Assembly: GCA_021793595.1 (NCBI GenBank)
Contig: JAJYSL010000005.1
Span: forward strand, 1-64,000
Origin: Acidobacteriota bacterium
GTDB taxonomy: Bacteria; Acidobacteriota; Terriglobia; Terriglobales; Acidobacteriaceae
DNA length: 64,000 nucleotides
Direction of reading: 5' to 3'
Part shown: positions 1-8,462 of the stretch, piece by piece
Numbering within the stretch: the first letter of the stretch is position 1
Layout of the letters: each line of letters begins with the position of its first letter
The notes under the pieces: model-generated
The model's input: the letters and a program-made list of their open reading frames with translations, nothing else
What the model was told of the DNA's origin: nothing
Database searches by the model: none
Translations under genes and position numbers: made by a program

Positions 1-293
1 CGCTGATCGCACTGGTGTTTTCGCTGAGCCTGTGGCGGCTCGGTCATCTGTGGTGGGCCATTGGATTCCATATGTCGTGGGACTGGGCGGAGTCGTACTT
101 CTACGGAACGCCTGACAGCGGCGGCGTTTCCGCAGGCCGCCTGATGGAAGCGCATGCCCACGGCGCAACGCTTCTCAGCGGAGGCGCCACCGGTCCCGAA
201 GGCAGCGTGTGGGCAGGGCTCATTATTTTGCTGGCAGCGATCCTGGTGTGGACCACTCAGCCGAATCGGGGCATCCAGCTCGTAAAAAAATGA
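1..293 (+). CDS. CPBP family intramembrane metalloprotease, C-terminal part
   Basis: The frame enters from beyond the left edge (first full codon at base 3), so only about the last 96 residues are visible. A hydrophobic stretch rich in Leu/Trp leads into GFHMSWDWAESYFYG. The His-x3-Asp there fits the last conserved motif (HxxxN/D) of the CPBP (CAAX protease/Abi) membrane proteases. A GGATGPEGS turn and a final hydrophobic helix follow, and the protein ends in Lys-Lys. Family members are multi-pass metalloproteases that cleave within or near the membrane; some process prenylated or bacteriocin-like peptides. The substrate here is unknown. A hairpin with a T-run follows the stop codon. Confidence 0.75.
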   Translation, partial: LIALVFSLSLWRLGHLWWAIGFHMSWDWAESYFYGTPDSGGVSAGRLMEAHAHGATLLSGGATGPEGSVWAGLIILLAAILVWTTQPNRGIQLVKK

Positions 294-349
294 GATTTGG
301 ATGTCGTCGGACGAATGATTTCTGGGCCTGATTTCAGCCGTCCACAACA

Positions 350-404
350 TAGTTGCCTTAGCAACCATATTGTCCACATTGGTTGCCTGAGCAACTATTT
401 TTTT
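350..404 (+). terminator. Two-part hairpin with T-run between convergent genes; alternative: tandem operators
   Basis: Bases 350-367 and 380-397 are imperfect inverted copies (TAGTTGC..GCAACCA and TGGTTGC..GCAACTA). They can pair as two 7-bp stems separated by a 4x4 internal loop, with a 12-base apical loop, followed by seven T (398-404). Lying between two converging genes, this fits an intrinsic terminator for the upstream plus-strand gene. Each arm is also itself a dyad, GTTGC-N4-GCAAC, at 352-365 and 382-395. These are exactly 30 bp apart and each is preceded by a GTCCACA-like stretch, which resembles a pair of MarR-type operator sites. The terminator reading is preferred because no promoter is expected here. 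Confidence 0.5.
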
Positions 405-416
405 CTCCGATTCAAA

Positions 417-1130
417 TCAGTCAGCGACCATGGACTCCCCAGCGAGAATGGGACGCGTGCGAGGTAGAATGCCGCGATAGGAGGCCACCCCCATCAGGAA
501 AAGTGCGCCAACGAAAACGCTCAACTTCAACACGCTGGTAACTTGCGTCTGGGGAAGAGTTTTCCACAGCACCAGCAGCAACGTTTGTGCCACGGTGACA
601 GCCCAGACGGAACCGTAAAAGTACCGTCGCTCTGACCCTTCGCCGCAGGTGGAGGGACCGACGCGAGGCAGCTTGCCGATCGCACCGAGCAGCAGAATGG
701 TTGCGCAGAGCGGCAAATAAGCATGACGGTAGATCTGCTGCATATACCACCTGCCAGCCACCGCTGCAACAATCAGGCCGCTAAGATTCAGCAGTGCGAA
801 GCACAAGACAGCATTCCAGGCAAAGGTGTAGCAAACCCGCCGGTAGAGCGGGTTGGGCTTGTCTTCATCGAAGCGCAGGATGTAGGGGCGCGGCTCCGAC
901 CCAGGGAGTTTTCCGCGCACCGCGGCGATTCCCGTTCCCACCAGCACGGCCAGCAGCCAGGCAAGATTGCCGAGTCCAAACCCATGCGCAAAAAGGGTAA
1001 AGGTCAGCGGTCCTGGCGCCAGAAAGAAGACCCAGATCCAGATGGGCCAGTGGGCCAGCCGATAGACGCGCGTATTCCGTTCCCGCATTTTGCGTGCATG
1101 GGCATATTCCACCTTCACGCTGTATCGCAT
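417..1130 (-). CDS. Hypothetical multi-pass membrane protein
   Basis: Not assigned to a known family. The 237-residue product has about six hydrophobic segments (near residues 26-50, 55-72, 101-128, 138-152, 172-191 and 200-220). They are separated by short basic loops, and a charged N-terminus carries several Arg/Lys. No catalytic motif was recognised. The ATG at 1130 is the longest start but has no clear Shine-Dalgarno sequence; an in-frame ATG 42 bases downstream is possible. It converges with the CPBP gene and is divergent from the ABM-domain gene at 1211, so it is probably a single-gene unit. Confidence 0.6.
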   Translation of the reverse strand: MRYSVKVEYAHARKMRERNTRVYRLAHWPIWIWVFFLAPGPLTFTLFAHGFGLGNLAWLLAVLVGTGIAAVRGKLPGSEPRPYILRFDEDKPNPLYRRVCYTFAWNAVLCFALLNLSGLIVAAVAGRWYMQQIYRHAYLPLCATILLLGAIGKLPRVGPSTCGEGSERRYFYGSVWAVTVAQTLLLVLWKTLPQTQVTSVLKLSVFVGALFLMGVASYRGILPRTRPILAGESMVAD

Positions 1131-1210
1131 GGACGTGAGTCTCGCAGAGTCGCCGGGGGTGCGTCAATCGAAAGGGCCTGGCGGCGCATCCAATCCGGAA
1201 GGGGCGACAC

Positions 1211-1507
1211 ATGGAGAAGTTAGGCCTTTACGCAAATCTTGAAGCTAAGCCCGGCAAAGAAGAAGAGGTGGATCAATTCCTTCGCGGTGCATTGCCGCTG
1301 GTAAATGCAGAAGCGGGAACCGTTTCCTGGTTTGCTATTCGGCATCCCGGCACCCGGACGTTCGGCATTTTCGACACGTTTCAGGATGAATCTGGAAGGC
1401 AGGCCCACCTTTCCGGGAAGGTGGCGGAAGCCTTATTCGCCAAAGCTCCGGAATTGTTCTCGAGCACACCGGAAGTGCACAAGCTGGAAATCCTGGCCTC
1501 GAAGTAG
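1211..1507 (+). CDS. Antibiotic biosynthesis monooxygenase (ABM) domain protein
   Basis: The 98-residue protein has the layout of the dimeric alpha/beta ABM family: beta strand (KLGLYANLEAKPGKEEEV), helix, then AGTVSWFAIRHPGTRTFGIFDTF, helix, and a closing strand (VHKLEIL). Members are small heme-binding or cofactor-free monooxygenases of the YgiN/quinol type; many have no proven substrate. GGAAGGGG lies about 6 bases before the ATG, supporting the start. The whole fold fits in one domain, as is normal for stand-alone members. Its neighbours do not point to a pathway. Confidence 0.75.
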   Translation: MEKLGLYANLEAKPGKEEEVDQFLRGALPLVNAEAGTVSWFAIRHPGTRTFGIFDTFQDESGRQAHLSGKVAEALFAKAPELFSSTPEVHKLEILASK

Positions 1508-1561
1508 TCACCGAAACAGAGGCACGATTCAAATCGCCATCGCATGCTGACGGCCGCGATT

Positions 1562-2095
1562 TTATTTCTGGCTGTGATGTGCAGCCCGTCTCCGCGCGGA
1601 TCGCTTGCGTGCCGTGGACATCTCCATGTTGGCCTGTACGGCTGCGATGGTTTCTTTCATGTTTTCGGCCGTGCGGAGACGAGCGCGATCTTCCCCGCTT
1701 GCGGGCACCGGTGGAGCGGCCGCCAACATCTCGCGGACTTTTCTGAGCAGATCTTTGGGATGAACCGGTTTTGGAAGGATCTGATACACCAGTCCGCCCT
1801 CATACGCGGCAATCTCCGCTTCCGCATTGTCCCATTCGCCGCTAAACAACAGGACTCGGCATCCAGGATGGCTTGCCTGGATTTGGAGCGCCAGTTCAGT
1901 TCCGGAGAGCATGGGCATGATGACATCGGAAATTAACAAATCCGGCGACACGGAGCGAGAGCTTTCCAGGGCTTCAGAAGAGTTGGTGAAGGGGATTGCA
2001 TCCATGCCCTGAAGGCGCAGGATCGCAACGATGGTGGAGGAAATTATTTCTTCATCATCGACGACGAAAATGAGAGGTTTCTCGCGATTCAGCAC
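1562..2095 (-). CDS. Response regulator, receiver domain only
   Basis: A CheY-like receiver domain fills residues 7-125. The acidic pocket is D13-D14, the phospho-acceptor is D57 (in SDVIMP), the conserved Ser/Thr is S85 and the conserved Lys is K109 (LPKPVHP). The last 50 residues are Ala/Arg/Lys-rich, with no DNA-binding domain. The protein may therefore act by protein contact or as a phosphate sink in a phosphorelay. The start codon is GTG, preceded by GGGAG. No histidine kinase is adjacent. It is divergent from the Crp/Fnr regulator gene. Confidence 0.88.
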   Translation of the reverse strand: MLNREKPLIFVVDDEEIISSTIVAILRLQGMDAIPFTNSSEALESSRSVSPDLLISDVIMPMLSGTELALQIQASHPGCRVLLFSGEWDNAEAEIAAYEGGLVYQILPKPVHPKDLLRKVREMLAAAPPVPASGEDRARLRTAENMKETIAAVQANMEMSTARKRSARRRAAHHSQK

Positions 2096-2173
2096 CGTAA
2101 CTCCCGACCCTACGCAAGTAGATCTCGCTCATGCAATTTCGGAGATTCGGACCATGGCCGCACCCTGACGGGG

Positions 2174-2195
2174 AGAAGCAATGGGAACTGCTTCT
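2174..2195. promoter_or_regulatory. Inverted repeat upstream of the Crp/Fnr gene
   Basis: AGAAGCA (2174-2180) and TGCTTCT (2189-2195) form perfect 7-bp arms around an 8-base spacer. They lie in the 133-bp region between the divergent response-regulator and Crp/Fnr genes. It could be an operator for the Crp/Fnr protein or a leader hairpin. It does not match the classic TGTGA-N6-TCACA Crp site, so the assignment is only positional. Confidence 0.25.
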
Positions 2196-2228
2196 TGATG
2201 TTACCTTGGTCACGAGGGCAGCCTATGT

Positions 2229-3077
2229 ATGTTATCCGACAAAACCTCGCGTTCCGTTGCATTTTCTGGCGTTGCCGGGCGGATACTGAAAGAACGGCCC
2301 CCAGAAAGCAAGGATCTGATGGAGCAATTTCAGAACACTCTATTGCGAAGTCTGGGGACTGAGATCCGGAGCCGACTCTGCTTGCAGCCCGTTGAATTCG
2401 AACTAAAGCATGAAATCGAATATCCGGGCAAGCCAATCGACCATCTCTACTTCGTTGAAGAGGGCATGGCCTCCATGACAACGACCTTTGCGGACGGTTC
2501 CCAGGTCGAAGTCGGCATGTTCGGTTACGAATCGGTCATCGGGGTCTCCGCACTCATGGGCACCAAACGGAGTCTGAACCGGGTGTACACACAGATCGCC
2601 GGGCACGGATATACGTGCGACGTCGAAATCGCAAGGAAAGAGTTCGACCGCGGCGGAGACTTTCAACGCCTTGCCCTGCGCTACGTGCAGACACAACTGG
2701 TTCAGGCCATTCAATCCGCAGGCTGCCATGCAAAGCATAATATGGAACAGCGGCTTGCCCGCTGGCTGCTGATCTGTGCGGACCGAGCGCATAGCCGTCG
2801 CTTCAAAATGTCGCATGAGTTTCTCGCGGATATGCTGGGGGGCACCCGTCCAACAGTGTCTGCGGCGGCGGCAGCACTGAAGAATAGCGGCCTGATTCAA
2901 TACACCCGCGGGGGAATTCACATCATCGACCATGCCGGTCTGGAGCAAGCCAGCTGCGAGTGCTACCTGATTATCAAGAATCACCTGGACAACTACGCCG
3001 AGTTCGACACCTCCGCCATGGCATTGGCTGGGTCGTCGATAAGCTCGAGAGATACCTCCGCAGCGGAATTGCTCTAG
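2229..3077 (+). CDS. Crp/Fnr family transcriptional regulator
   Basis: The 282-residue protein has an N-terminal cyclic-nucleotide-binding-type beta-barrel (about residues 45-150, with YPGKPIDHLYFVEEGMAS and GMFGYESVIG), a long dimer helix, and a winged helix-turn-helix near residues 195-230 (SHEFLADMLGGTRPTVSAA). No Fnr-type cysteine cluster is visible, so iron-sulfur oxygen sensing is unlikely; the ligand is unknown. The start at 2229 follows GAGGG; an internal ATG at 2319 (MEQFQNTLL) is an alternative and closer to usual family length. It lies 12 bp upstream of the penicillin acylase family gene and may share its transcript. Confidence 0.88.
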   Translation: MLSDKTSRSVAFSGVAGRILKERPPESKDLMEQFQNTLLRSLGTEIRSRLCLQPVEFELKHEIEYPGKPIDHLYFVEEGMASMTTTFADGSQVEVGMFGYESVIGVSALMGTKRSLNRVYTQIAGHGYTCDVEIARKEFDRGGDFQRLALRYVQTQLVQAIQSAGCHAKHNMEQRLARWLLICADRAHSRRFKMSHEFLADMLGGTRPTVSAAAAALKNSGLIQYTRGGIHIIDHAGLEQASCECYLIIKNHLDNYAEFDTSAMALAGSSISSRDTSAAELL

Positions 3078-3089
3078 ACTAAAACACGA

Positions 3090-5534
3090 ATGCCAGCATT
3101 CCGCCCGCGGTCGATCCAAAAACTCAATTCCCCCGTGCTTCGTGCCCGATGGTTGTTGACTGCCATGCTGTTCGTGGTAGCCGCCGTCGTTCTGGTTTGC
3201 TGGGGAGGGACAGTATGGCTGCGACATGCCATGCGGACTTCCCTGCCCCAAGTGGATGGCACCCTGCATGTGACAAGTTTGTCGCATCCCGTGACCGTAC
3301 AACGGGATGCCCATGGGGTACCGCACATCACAGCAGCAAACATGGACGATCTCCTCGTGGCGCAGGGATACGTGACCGCGCAGGATCGACTGTGGCAACT
3401 GGATATGCTGCGGCGTTTCGCCTCAGGAAATCTTGCGGAGATTCTTGGACCCCGAGCGATCGCGCATGATCGCGTCCAGCGGATTCTCGAGATCGGCCAT
3501 GCGGCAGATACCGCGCTGGCCGCCATGGATCCGGCGGACAAGCATGATCTTGAGGACTATGCGCGCGGGGTAAATGGATACATAGCGGAGACGCAGGATC
3601 ATCTTCCGGCAGAGTTTCGCCTGCTGCATTATCGTCCGGCGCCATGGACGCCGCGCGACTCCGTGCTGGTGGCGCTGAACCTGGCACAGACGCTGAGCGT
3701 GGACTTCCCGACCAAGCTGGCGCGAGAAAAAATCGAGGCGCGCCTGCGCTGGCCCACTCTGGTCGAAGATTTGTATCCGGTCGGCTCCTGGCGGGATCAT
3801 CCGCCCATCTCGACAACTCCGGACATTACCGCGCCGCAGGTGATTCCGCAGATTCCGCTGGACTCCTCGCAGACAAGCGTGCGGCCGAGCGTGGAAGACC
3901 TTCGGCGGTTGCAACGATTACTGCCGTCGATACGAGTCCCGGACTGCAAGGATTGCGCGCCCGGTTCCAACAACTGGGTGGTTTCCGGAGCGCACAGCAT
4001 CACCGGCAAGCCGCTGCTGTCAAACGATATGCATCTGGACCACACGATTCCAGACACCTGGTACGAGGCGCAATTGACGGCGGGCGACTTGAACGTTGCC
4101 GGGCTGACGCTGCCGGGAGTTCCCTTCGTGATCGCGGGGCACAATTCGAGCATCGCCTGGGGCTTCACGCTGATGTATGCCGATTTGCAGGATGTGTATG
4201 TCGAGCAGACGAACGGCAACGTGTATAAAACCGCGCAGGGTTGGCAGCCGTTTCAAAAGAATCGTGAAGTGATTCATGTGCGCGGCGGTCGCGATGTAAC
4301 GCTGGATGTGCTGCGAACGGATCATGGGCCGGTGATCACTCCGCTGCTGCGGCATGAAAAGCGGACGCTGGCGCTGCGGTGGACTCTCTACGATCCTGCG
4401 ACGGTCACACTGCCGTTTTATCAGCTGGATAGCGCCCATACCTGGGAGCAGTTTCGGGCCGCGCTGGCCGACTTTGGCGGCCCGCCGGAGAATGTGGTGT
4501 ACGCCGACGCCCAGGGTGACATTGGCTACCAGGCGGCAGGAAAAATTCCAATGCGACCGCATGGGTTGATGGGCGTTCCCATCACCGATGCGAATCATGA
4601 GTGGCAGGGATATATACCCTTTGATCAGTTGCCGTCGGTGTACAACCCACCGGGCGGAATTCTGGCGACGGCCAACTCCCGTATAACCCCGGATGGATAT
4701 GCGTTCCCGGTGACGCTCGACTGGGGACCGCCGTATCGCAACGAGCGCATCTGGAAAGTGCTGGCCAGCAAACCGAAACTGTCCGCCGCCGACATGCTGG
4801 CGCTGCAGAACGATGTCTACTCCACGCTGGACCAGGAACTGGCGCAGCGATTTACCTACGCCATCGACCATGCGGCCCATCCGAGCCATAGATTGCGAGA
4901 GGCGGCGGACCTGATGCGCACATGGGACGGGAACGTGACGATTCCGTCGGTGGCGGCGACAATCGTGGACGCGACGCGTGATGCGTTATGGCCGATGATT
5001 TTGAAACCACGGTTGGGAGACGATTGGAAGCTGTATCAGTGGGCATCTTCCTCCTTTGTGCAGGAGCAGATTGTCACCGGACAATCGCGACGCTGGCTTC
5101 CGACGAAGTACAGCAACTGGAATGAGTTTCTGGCGGCGGCCGTGGACAGCGGAATGTCGGCCCTGCATGCGCCGCTGGACCTGAAGCAGTGGCATTACGG
5201 CAAGGTGCATCCGGTGGAAGTGGAACATCCGCTGTATGGCGGCATTCCGTGGATGCGAGGATGGACGGGCACCGGGGTGCAGCCGCAGTCGGGCGATGGG
5301 ACCACGGTGAAGCAGGTGTCGCGGATTTTTGGTCCGTCGGAGCGGCTGACGGTGGACCTGTCGGACCTGGACAAATCCACATTGAATCTGGTGATTGGGC
5401 AATCCGGAGATCCCCTGAGCCCGAATTATATGGACCAGTGGCCGTATTGGTATGCGGGGAAAACATTTGTGCTGCCATTCAGCGACGGCGCTGTGGCTGC
5501 GGCGGCAAAGCACACTTTGACGCTGGTTCCGTAG
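3090..5534 (+). CDS. Penicillin acylase family protein (Ntn hydrolase)
   Basis: An 814-residue amide hydrolase of the penicillin G/cephalosporin/AHL acylase family. A single hydrophobic segment at residues 22-45 would export it or anchor it facing the periplasm. The alpha region carries VQRDAHGVPHITA and YVTAQDRLWQLDMLRR. The autoproteolysis site is CAPGSNNWVVSG, making S293 the predicted new N-terminal nucleophile of the beta chain. SNDMHL and GHNSSIAWGFT follow, as usual. Length is typical for the family. Substrates in this family range from beta-lactams to acyl-homoserine lactones and lipopeptides, and cannot be read from sequence. It shares a strand with the upstream regulator and downstream ispA. 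Confidence 0.9.
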   Translation: MPAFRPRSIQKLNSPVLRARWLLTAMLFVVAAVVLVCWGGTVWLRHAMRTSLPQVDGTLHVTSLSHPVTVQRDAHGVPHITAANMDDLLVAQGYVTAQDRLWQLDMLRRFASGNLAEILGPRAIAHDRVQRILEIGHAADTALAAMDPADKHDLEDYARGVNGYIAETQDHLPAEFRLLHYRPAPWTPRDSVLVALNLAQTLSVDFPTKLAREKIEARLRWPTLVEDLYPVGSWRDHPPISTTPDITAPQVIPQIPLDSSQTSVRPSVEDLRRLQRLLPSIRVPDCKDCAPGSNNWVVSGAHSITGKPLLSNDMHLDHTIPDTWYEAQLTAGDLNVAGLTLPGVPFVIAGHNSSIAWGFTLMYADLQDVYVEQTNGNVYKTAQGWQPFQKNREVIHVRGGRDVTLDVLRTDHGPVITPLLRHEKRTLALRWTLYDPATVTLPFYQLDSAHTWEQFRAALADFGGPPENVVYADAQGDIGYQAAGKIPMRPHGLMGVPITDANHEWQGYIPFDQLPSVYNPPGGILATANSRITPDGYAFPVTLDWGPPYRNERIWKVLASKPKLSAADMLALQNDVYSTLDQELAQRFTYAIDHAAHPSHRLREAADLMRTWDGNVTIPSVAATIVDATRDALWPMILKPRLGDDWKLYQWASSSFVQEQIVTGQSRRWLPTKYSNWNEFLAAAVDSGMSALHAPLDLKQWHYGKVHPVEVEHPLYGGIPWMRGWTGTGVQPQSGDGTTVKQVSRIFGPSERLTVDLSDLDKSTLNLVIGQSGDPLSPNYMDQWPYWYAGKTFVLPFSDGAVAAAAKHTLTLVP

Positions 5535-5611
5535 AAGTGCCTTGGCGGGTGCTGCCACTCGCGGTTTGTCGGGACTACTCTCCGGGCGCAACCTTCGGTA
5601 GGATAGAAACA

Positions 5612-6508
5612 ATGCCTCCCGATGTTCAAACGATATTGCACTCCGGCGCGGAGTTGACTGATCGCGCACTGGAACGCCTGCTACCCGCTGCCGACGTGCT
5701 TCCCTCTTCGATCCATCGGGCGATGCGTCATAGCACGTTCGCAGGCGGCAAACGGCTGCGTCCGGTATTGTGCATGGAGTCGGCGCGGATCTTCTCTGCC
5801 CGCGGCACCCTTCCGGCGGGCATTGAAGATCTAGCGGCAGCACTGGAAATGCTGCACACCTATTCGCTTGTCCATGACGATCTGCCGGCGCTCGACAACG
5901 ACGATTTGCGTCGGGGAAAGCCGACGTGCCACGTAGTGTTCGGTGAGGCGATTGCCATTTTGTGTGGGGACGCGCTACAGACGCAGGCGTATCAAACGCT
6001 GGCTGGGTTGCATTGCCCGGCAGCGGCGGCGGTTGCGATTCTGGGAGAAGTTTCTCGTGCCACCGGCACCGTGGAGGGTATGATCGGCGGGCAGGTGATG
6101 GACCTGGAGAGTGAACACCTGACGCCGACCGCAGAATTGGTTTCTTCCATCCACAAGGCGAAGACCGGCGCGCTGATTACCACCAGCGTGGTGACCGGAG
6201 GCATTTACGCGGGCGGTGATGCCAAAGCGGTGGAGCGTCTACGCGTCTTCGGGCAACATGCGGGGTTGGCATTTCAGATTATCGACGATGTGCTCGACGT
6301 GACCGAGAGCTCCGAGCACTTGGGCAAGACGGCCGGCAAAGATACCGCGACCGTGAAGGCCACCTGGCCGGCTGTCTACGGCGTGGATCGCTCCCTGAAA
6401 GACGCGCGAGGACTGATCGATGCGGCATTCAAGGAGCTGGACGAATTTGGCGCGGCGGCAGATCCACTGAAGGCAGTGGCTCTCTACCTGGTTGAGCGCA
6501 CTCATTAG
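5612..6508 (+). CDS. ispA: Polyprenyl (farnesyl/geranylgeranyl) diphosphate synthase
   Basis: Condenses isopentenyl diphosphate with allylic diphosphates to give C15 or C20 prenyl diphosphate for quinones, undecaprenyl carrier and other isoprenoids. The first Asp-rich motif is HDDLPALDNDDLRRGKPT (residues 88-105), with Asn where IspA usually has a third consecutive Asp; the metal-binding DDxxxxD itself is intact. The second motif is QIIDDVLDVTE. GGKRLRP binds diphosphate. The longer open frame from 5189 overlaps the acylase gene; the ATG at 5612, after AGGAT, gives the normal 298-residue length. The rhodanese gene follows 9 bp later. Confidence 0.92.
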   Translation: MPPDVQTILHSGAELTDRALERLLPAADVLPSSIHRAMRHSTFAGGKRLRPVLCMESARIFSARGTLPAGIEDLAAALEMLHTYSLVHDDLPALDNDDLRRGKPTCHVVFGEAIAILCGDALQTQAYQTLAGLHCPAAAAVAILGEVSRATGTVEGMIGGQVMDLESEHLTPTAELVSSIHKAKTGALITTSVVTGGIYAGGDAKAVERLRVFGQHAGLAFQIIDDVLDVTESSEHLGKTAGKDTATVKATWPAVYGVDRSLKDARGLIDAAFKELDEFGAAADPLKAVALYLVERTH

Positions 6509-6517
6509 AGGAGCAAT

Positions 6518-6883
6518 ATGCACTGGACAACCGTTTGCATCGTGGTGGGATTCATCCTTGTCTTTTATTGGCTGAAACGCCGCAGTCAGATTTCCCAGGA
6601 AGATGCGCGAACGCATTTGAGCAACGGGGCGCTGCTGGTCGACGTTCGAACCCCGTCGGAATTCAACTCCGGCCATTTGCCCAATGCCGTCAATGTTCCG
6701 CTGGATCAAATTGAAATGAAGTTGCCGCGCCGCCTGAAGGATAAGAATCAACCGGTGCTACTGCATTGCCAAAGCGGAATGCGCAGCGGAGTCGCGATGA
6801 AAAAATTGAAGAGTCTAGGGTATGCCAACGCCTTCAATCTGGGTTCCTACGGTCGGGCAGCGCGAATGGTACATCACAGGTGA
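6518..6883 (+). CDS. Membrane-anchored rhodanese-like protein
   Basis: A 121-residue single-domain rhodanese (sulfurtransferase fold) with an N-terminal membrane anchor at residues 4-19. The active-site loop is HCQSGMRSG with C84 as the persulfide-carrying cysteine, preceded by VDVRTPSEFNSGHLPNAVNVP, the hallmark CDC25/rhodanese signature. The C-terminus (NLGSYGRAARM) matches the usual single-domain end. It starts 9 bp after ispA with GAGG before the ATG, so it is probably co-transcribed. The sulfur donor and acceptor are unknown. Confidence 0.88.
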   Translation: MHWTTVCIVVGFILVFYWLKRRSQISQEDARTHLSNGALLVDVRTPSEFNSGHLPNAVNVPLDQIEMKLPRRLKDKNQPVLLHCQSGMRSGVAMKKLKSLGYANAFNLGSYGRAARMVHHR

Positions 6884-6985
6884 GCAGGTCCTGACGAGGA
6901 TGGAGTACCGTGCGGTCAGCCGCCGGAAAAAGCTGCACGGAAACGACCGATTCAACCACGCTAACTGTCAATCCGCACTCAATCG

Positions 6986-8335
6986 TCAGCCACTCCGGCC
7001 GTCATGCGGTCTTAGCCCGAGAATCTCGGGAGTGGATTTGTCGAAGACCAGGGTTCTTGTTGGGAATGGGAATTCTATCCCTTCCTTCTGAAAGCGTTCG
7101 ACAATCCTCATGCGCAGTTCGGTCTGGATATGGAACTGCTCCGCACAATCGAGAATTTCGATCATCACGGTGAAATTCAAGGATGAATCCCCAAACCCAG
7201 GCATAAATCGTATGTTGGGTTCGGCATCGGGGCTCAGTCCCGTGACTTGATCGCGGACCGCTTGTTCCGCCACGTCTTTTAGAACCTGACAAACCCAGCG
7301 TGGATCGGTGCCGTAGGCTACGCCCACTTCAATCGGCAGCATCATCCGCCGTTCCGGATGGGAGAAGTTCGTGACGACGGCCTTGGCCAGGGTGGCGTTG
7401 GGAACGACCACAAGGTTCTTCATCAACGACTGGATGGACGTGGAACGCCAGCCCACGCGCTGGACATATCCCTCCTGACCAGAGTCGAGCTGAATGAAAT
7501 CGCCAGCCCGGATGGGACGGTCGGCCAGCAGGTAGAGGCCGGCGAAAAAATTGCTGAGCGTTTCCTGCAATGCCATGGCCACCGCCACGCTACCGACGCC
7601 AAGGGTAGTCCAGACGGCCGTCAAACGGACTCCCAGGTTTTCGAGCACGATCATCACGGCCAGCAGACCGAACAGGGCCCGGGCAAGAAACGCGGCGGGT
7701 TCCGTGAACCGGACAAACGATGGGTCTTCCTGGGAAACGCGCGACAGGTACAGCGTGACAATTTTCCCTGCGCCGTAACACCCCAGAAAAATTGCCAGCG
7801 TCATCAACAACCGGCCAGCAAAATGTTCGTGCCTCGGCGCCAGGTGCAGCGCTTCCAGCAGCGTGTAGACCGCAATCAGGATGACGGCCGCTTCCATCAG
7901 AAACGCAAAAAGGCGGATGGTCTTCTCCTGGCCGGGAAGCTTTTGTCCCCATCTGCGCAAGAAGAGCAACGCGATGCGGGTGGGGACATAATATGTAACA
8001 GCCACAGTCAGCGCGAGGCTGACTCGCTGCAGCAGTTCAACATGGGTGCTGTGGAAGGTAAGCTGCAGCACGTTCAGATCGACGTCGACCGCGATGATCA
8101 AAAGCACGGGAACCGGCAACACCGCCAGAATGGAAAACAGGAATTCACTCCATTGATTCCTGTGCTTTCTTGCCTGACGGTTGAAGAAGCGGGTTAACAC
8201 GACTCCCAGTACAAATGCGGCCACAATGAGCAGACCCAGATTGACGCGGCGAAGGAGGGACGGGCTAAGATGCAGAAGCTTGGCTAACTTCAAGAGTGTC
8301 TTGTCATATGGCGACAATGGCAATGTTGTCTCCAT
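6986..8335 (-). CDS. MscS family mechanosensitive ion channel
   Basis: A 449-residue membrane protein with about six N-terminal transmembrane segments. The pore-lining helix and beta domain of small-conductance mechanosensitive channels follow: GVGSVAVAMALQETLSNFFAG, then IRAGDFIQLD, YVQRVGWRSTSIQS and VVVPNATLAK. The C-terminal alpha/beta domain includes FTVMIEI and IEFPFPTRTL, the usual MscS end. The family releases solutes on hypo-osmotic shock. The extra N-terminal helices put it in the larger YbdG/MscM-like class rather than minimal MscS. It lies upstream of, and co-directional with, the transpeptidase gene, 127 bp away. Confidence 0.9.
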   Translation of the reverse strand: METTLPLSPYDKTLLKLAKLLHLSPSLLRRVNLGLLIVAAFVLGVVLTRFFNRQARKHRNQWSEFLFSILAVLPVPVLLIIAVDVDLNVLQLTFHSTHVELLQRVSLALTVAVTYYVPTRIALLFLRRWGQKLPGQEKTIRLFAFLMEAAVILIAVYTLLEALHLAPRHEHFAGRLLMTLAIFLGCYGAGKIVTLYLSRVSQEDPSFVRFTEPAAFLARALFGLLAVMIVLENLGVRLTAVWTTLGVGSVAVAMALQETLSNFFAGLYLLADRPIRAGDFIQLDSGQEGYVQRVGWRSTSIQSLMKNLVVVPNATLAKAVVTNFSHPERRMMLPIEVGVAYGTDPRWVCQVLKDVAEQAVRDQVTGLSPDAEPNIRFMPGFGDSSLNFTVMIEILDCAEQFHIQTELRMRIVERFQKEGIEFPFPTRTLVFDKSTPEILGLRPHDGRSG

Positions 8336-8462
8336 TCTTCGAGGTGATTTGTTTCGATCTTAACAAGCGAACTGGTCCGGTGACATGGCAGATGCAGGAA
8401 GGAAAAGACGATTGGGAACTCCTCCCCCTTGAAGATACGAATAGTTCTCGTTCTGTTTCACT

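Noticed and set aside
2403..3398. A 331-codon minus-strand frame across the Crp/Fnr and acylase genes
   Set aside because: It spans two real plus-strand genes and their boundary and has no recognisable domain.
5189..5611. N-terminal extension of ispA overlapping the acylase gene
   Set aside because: The extension is out-of-frame acylase sequence; the start at 5612 has a ribosome site and gives normal IspA length.
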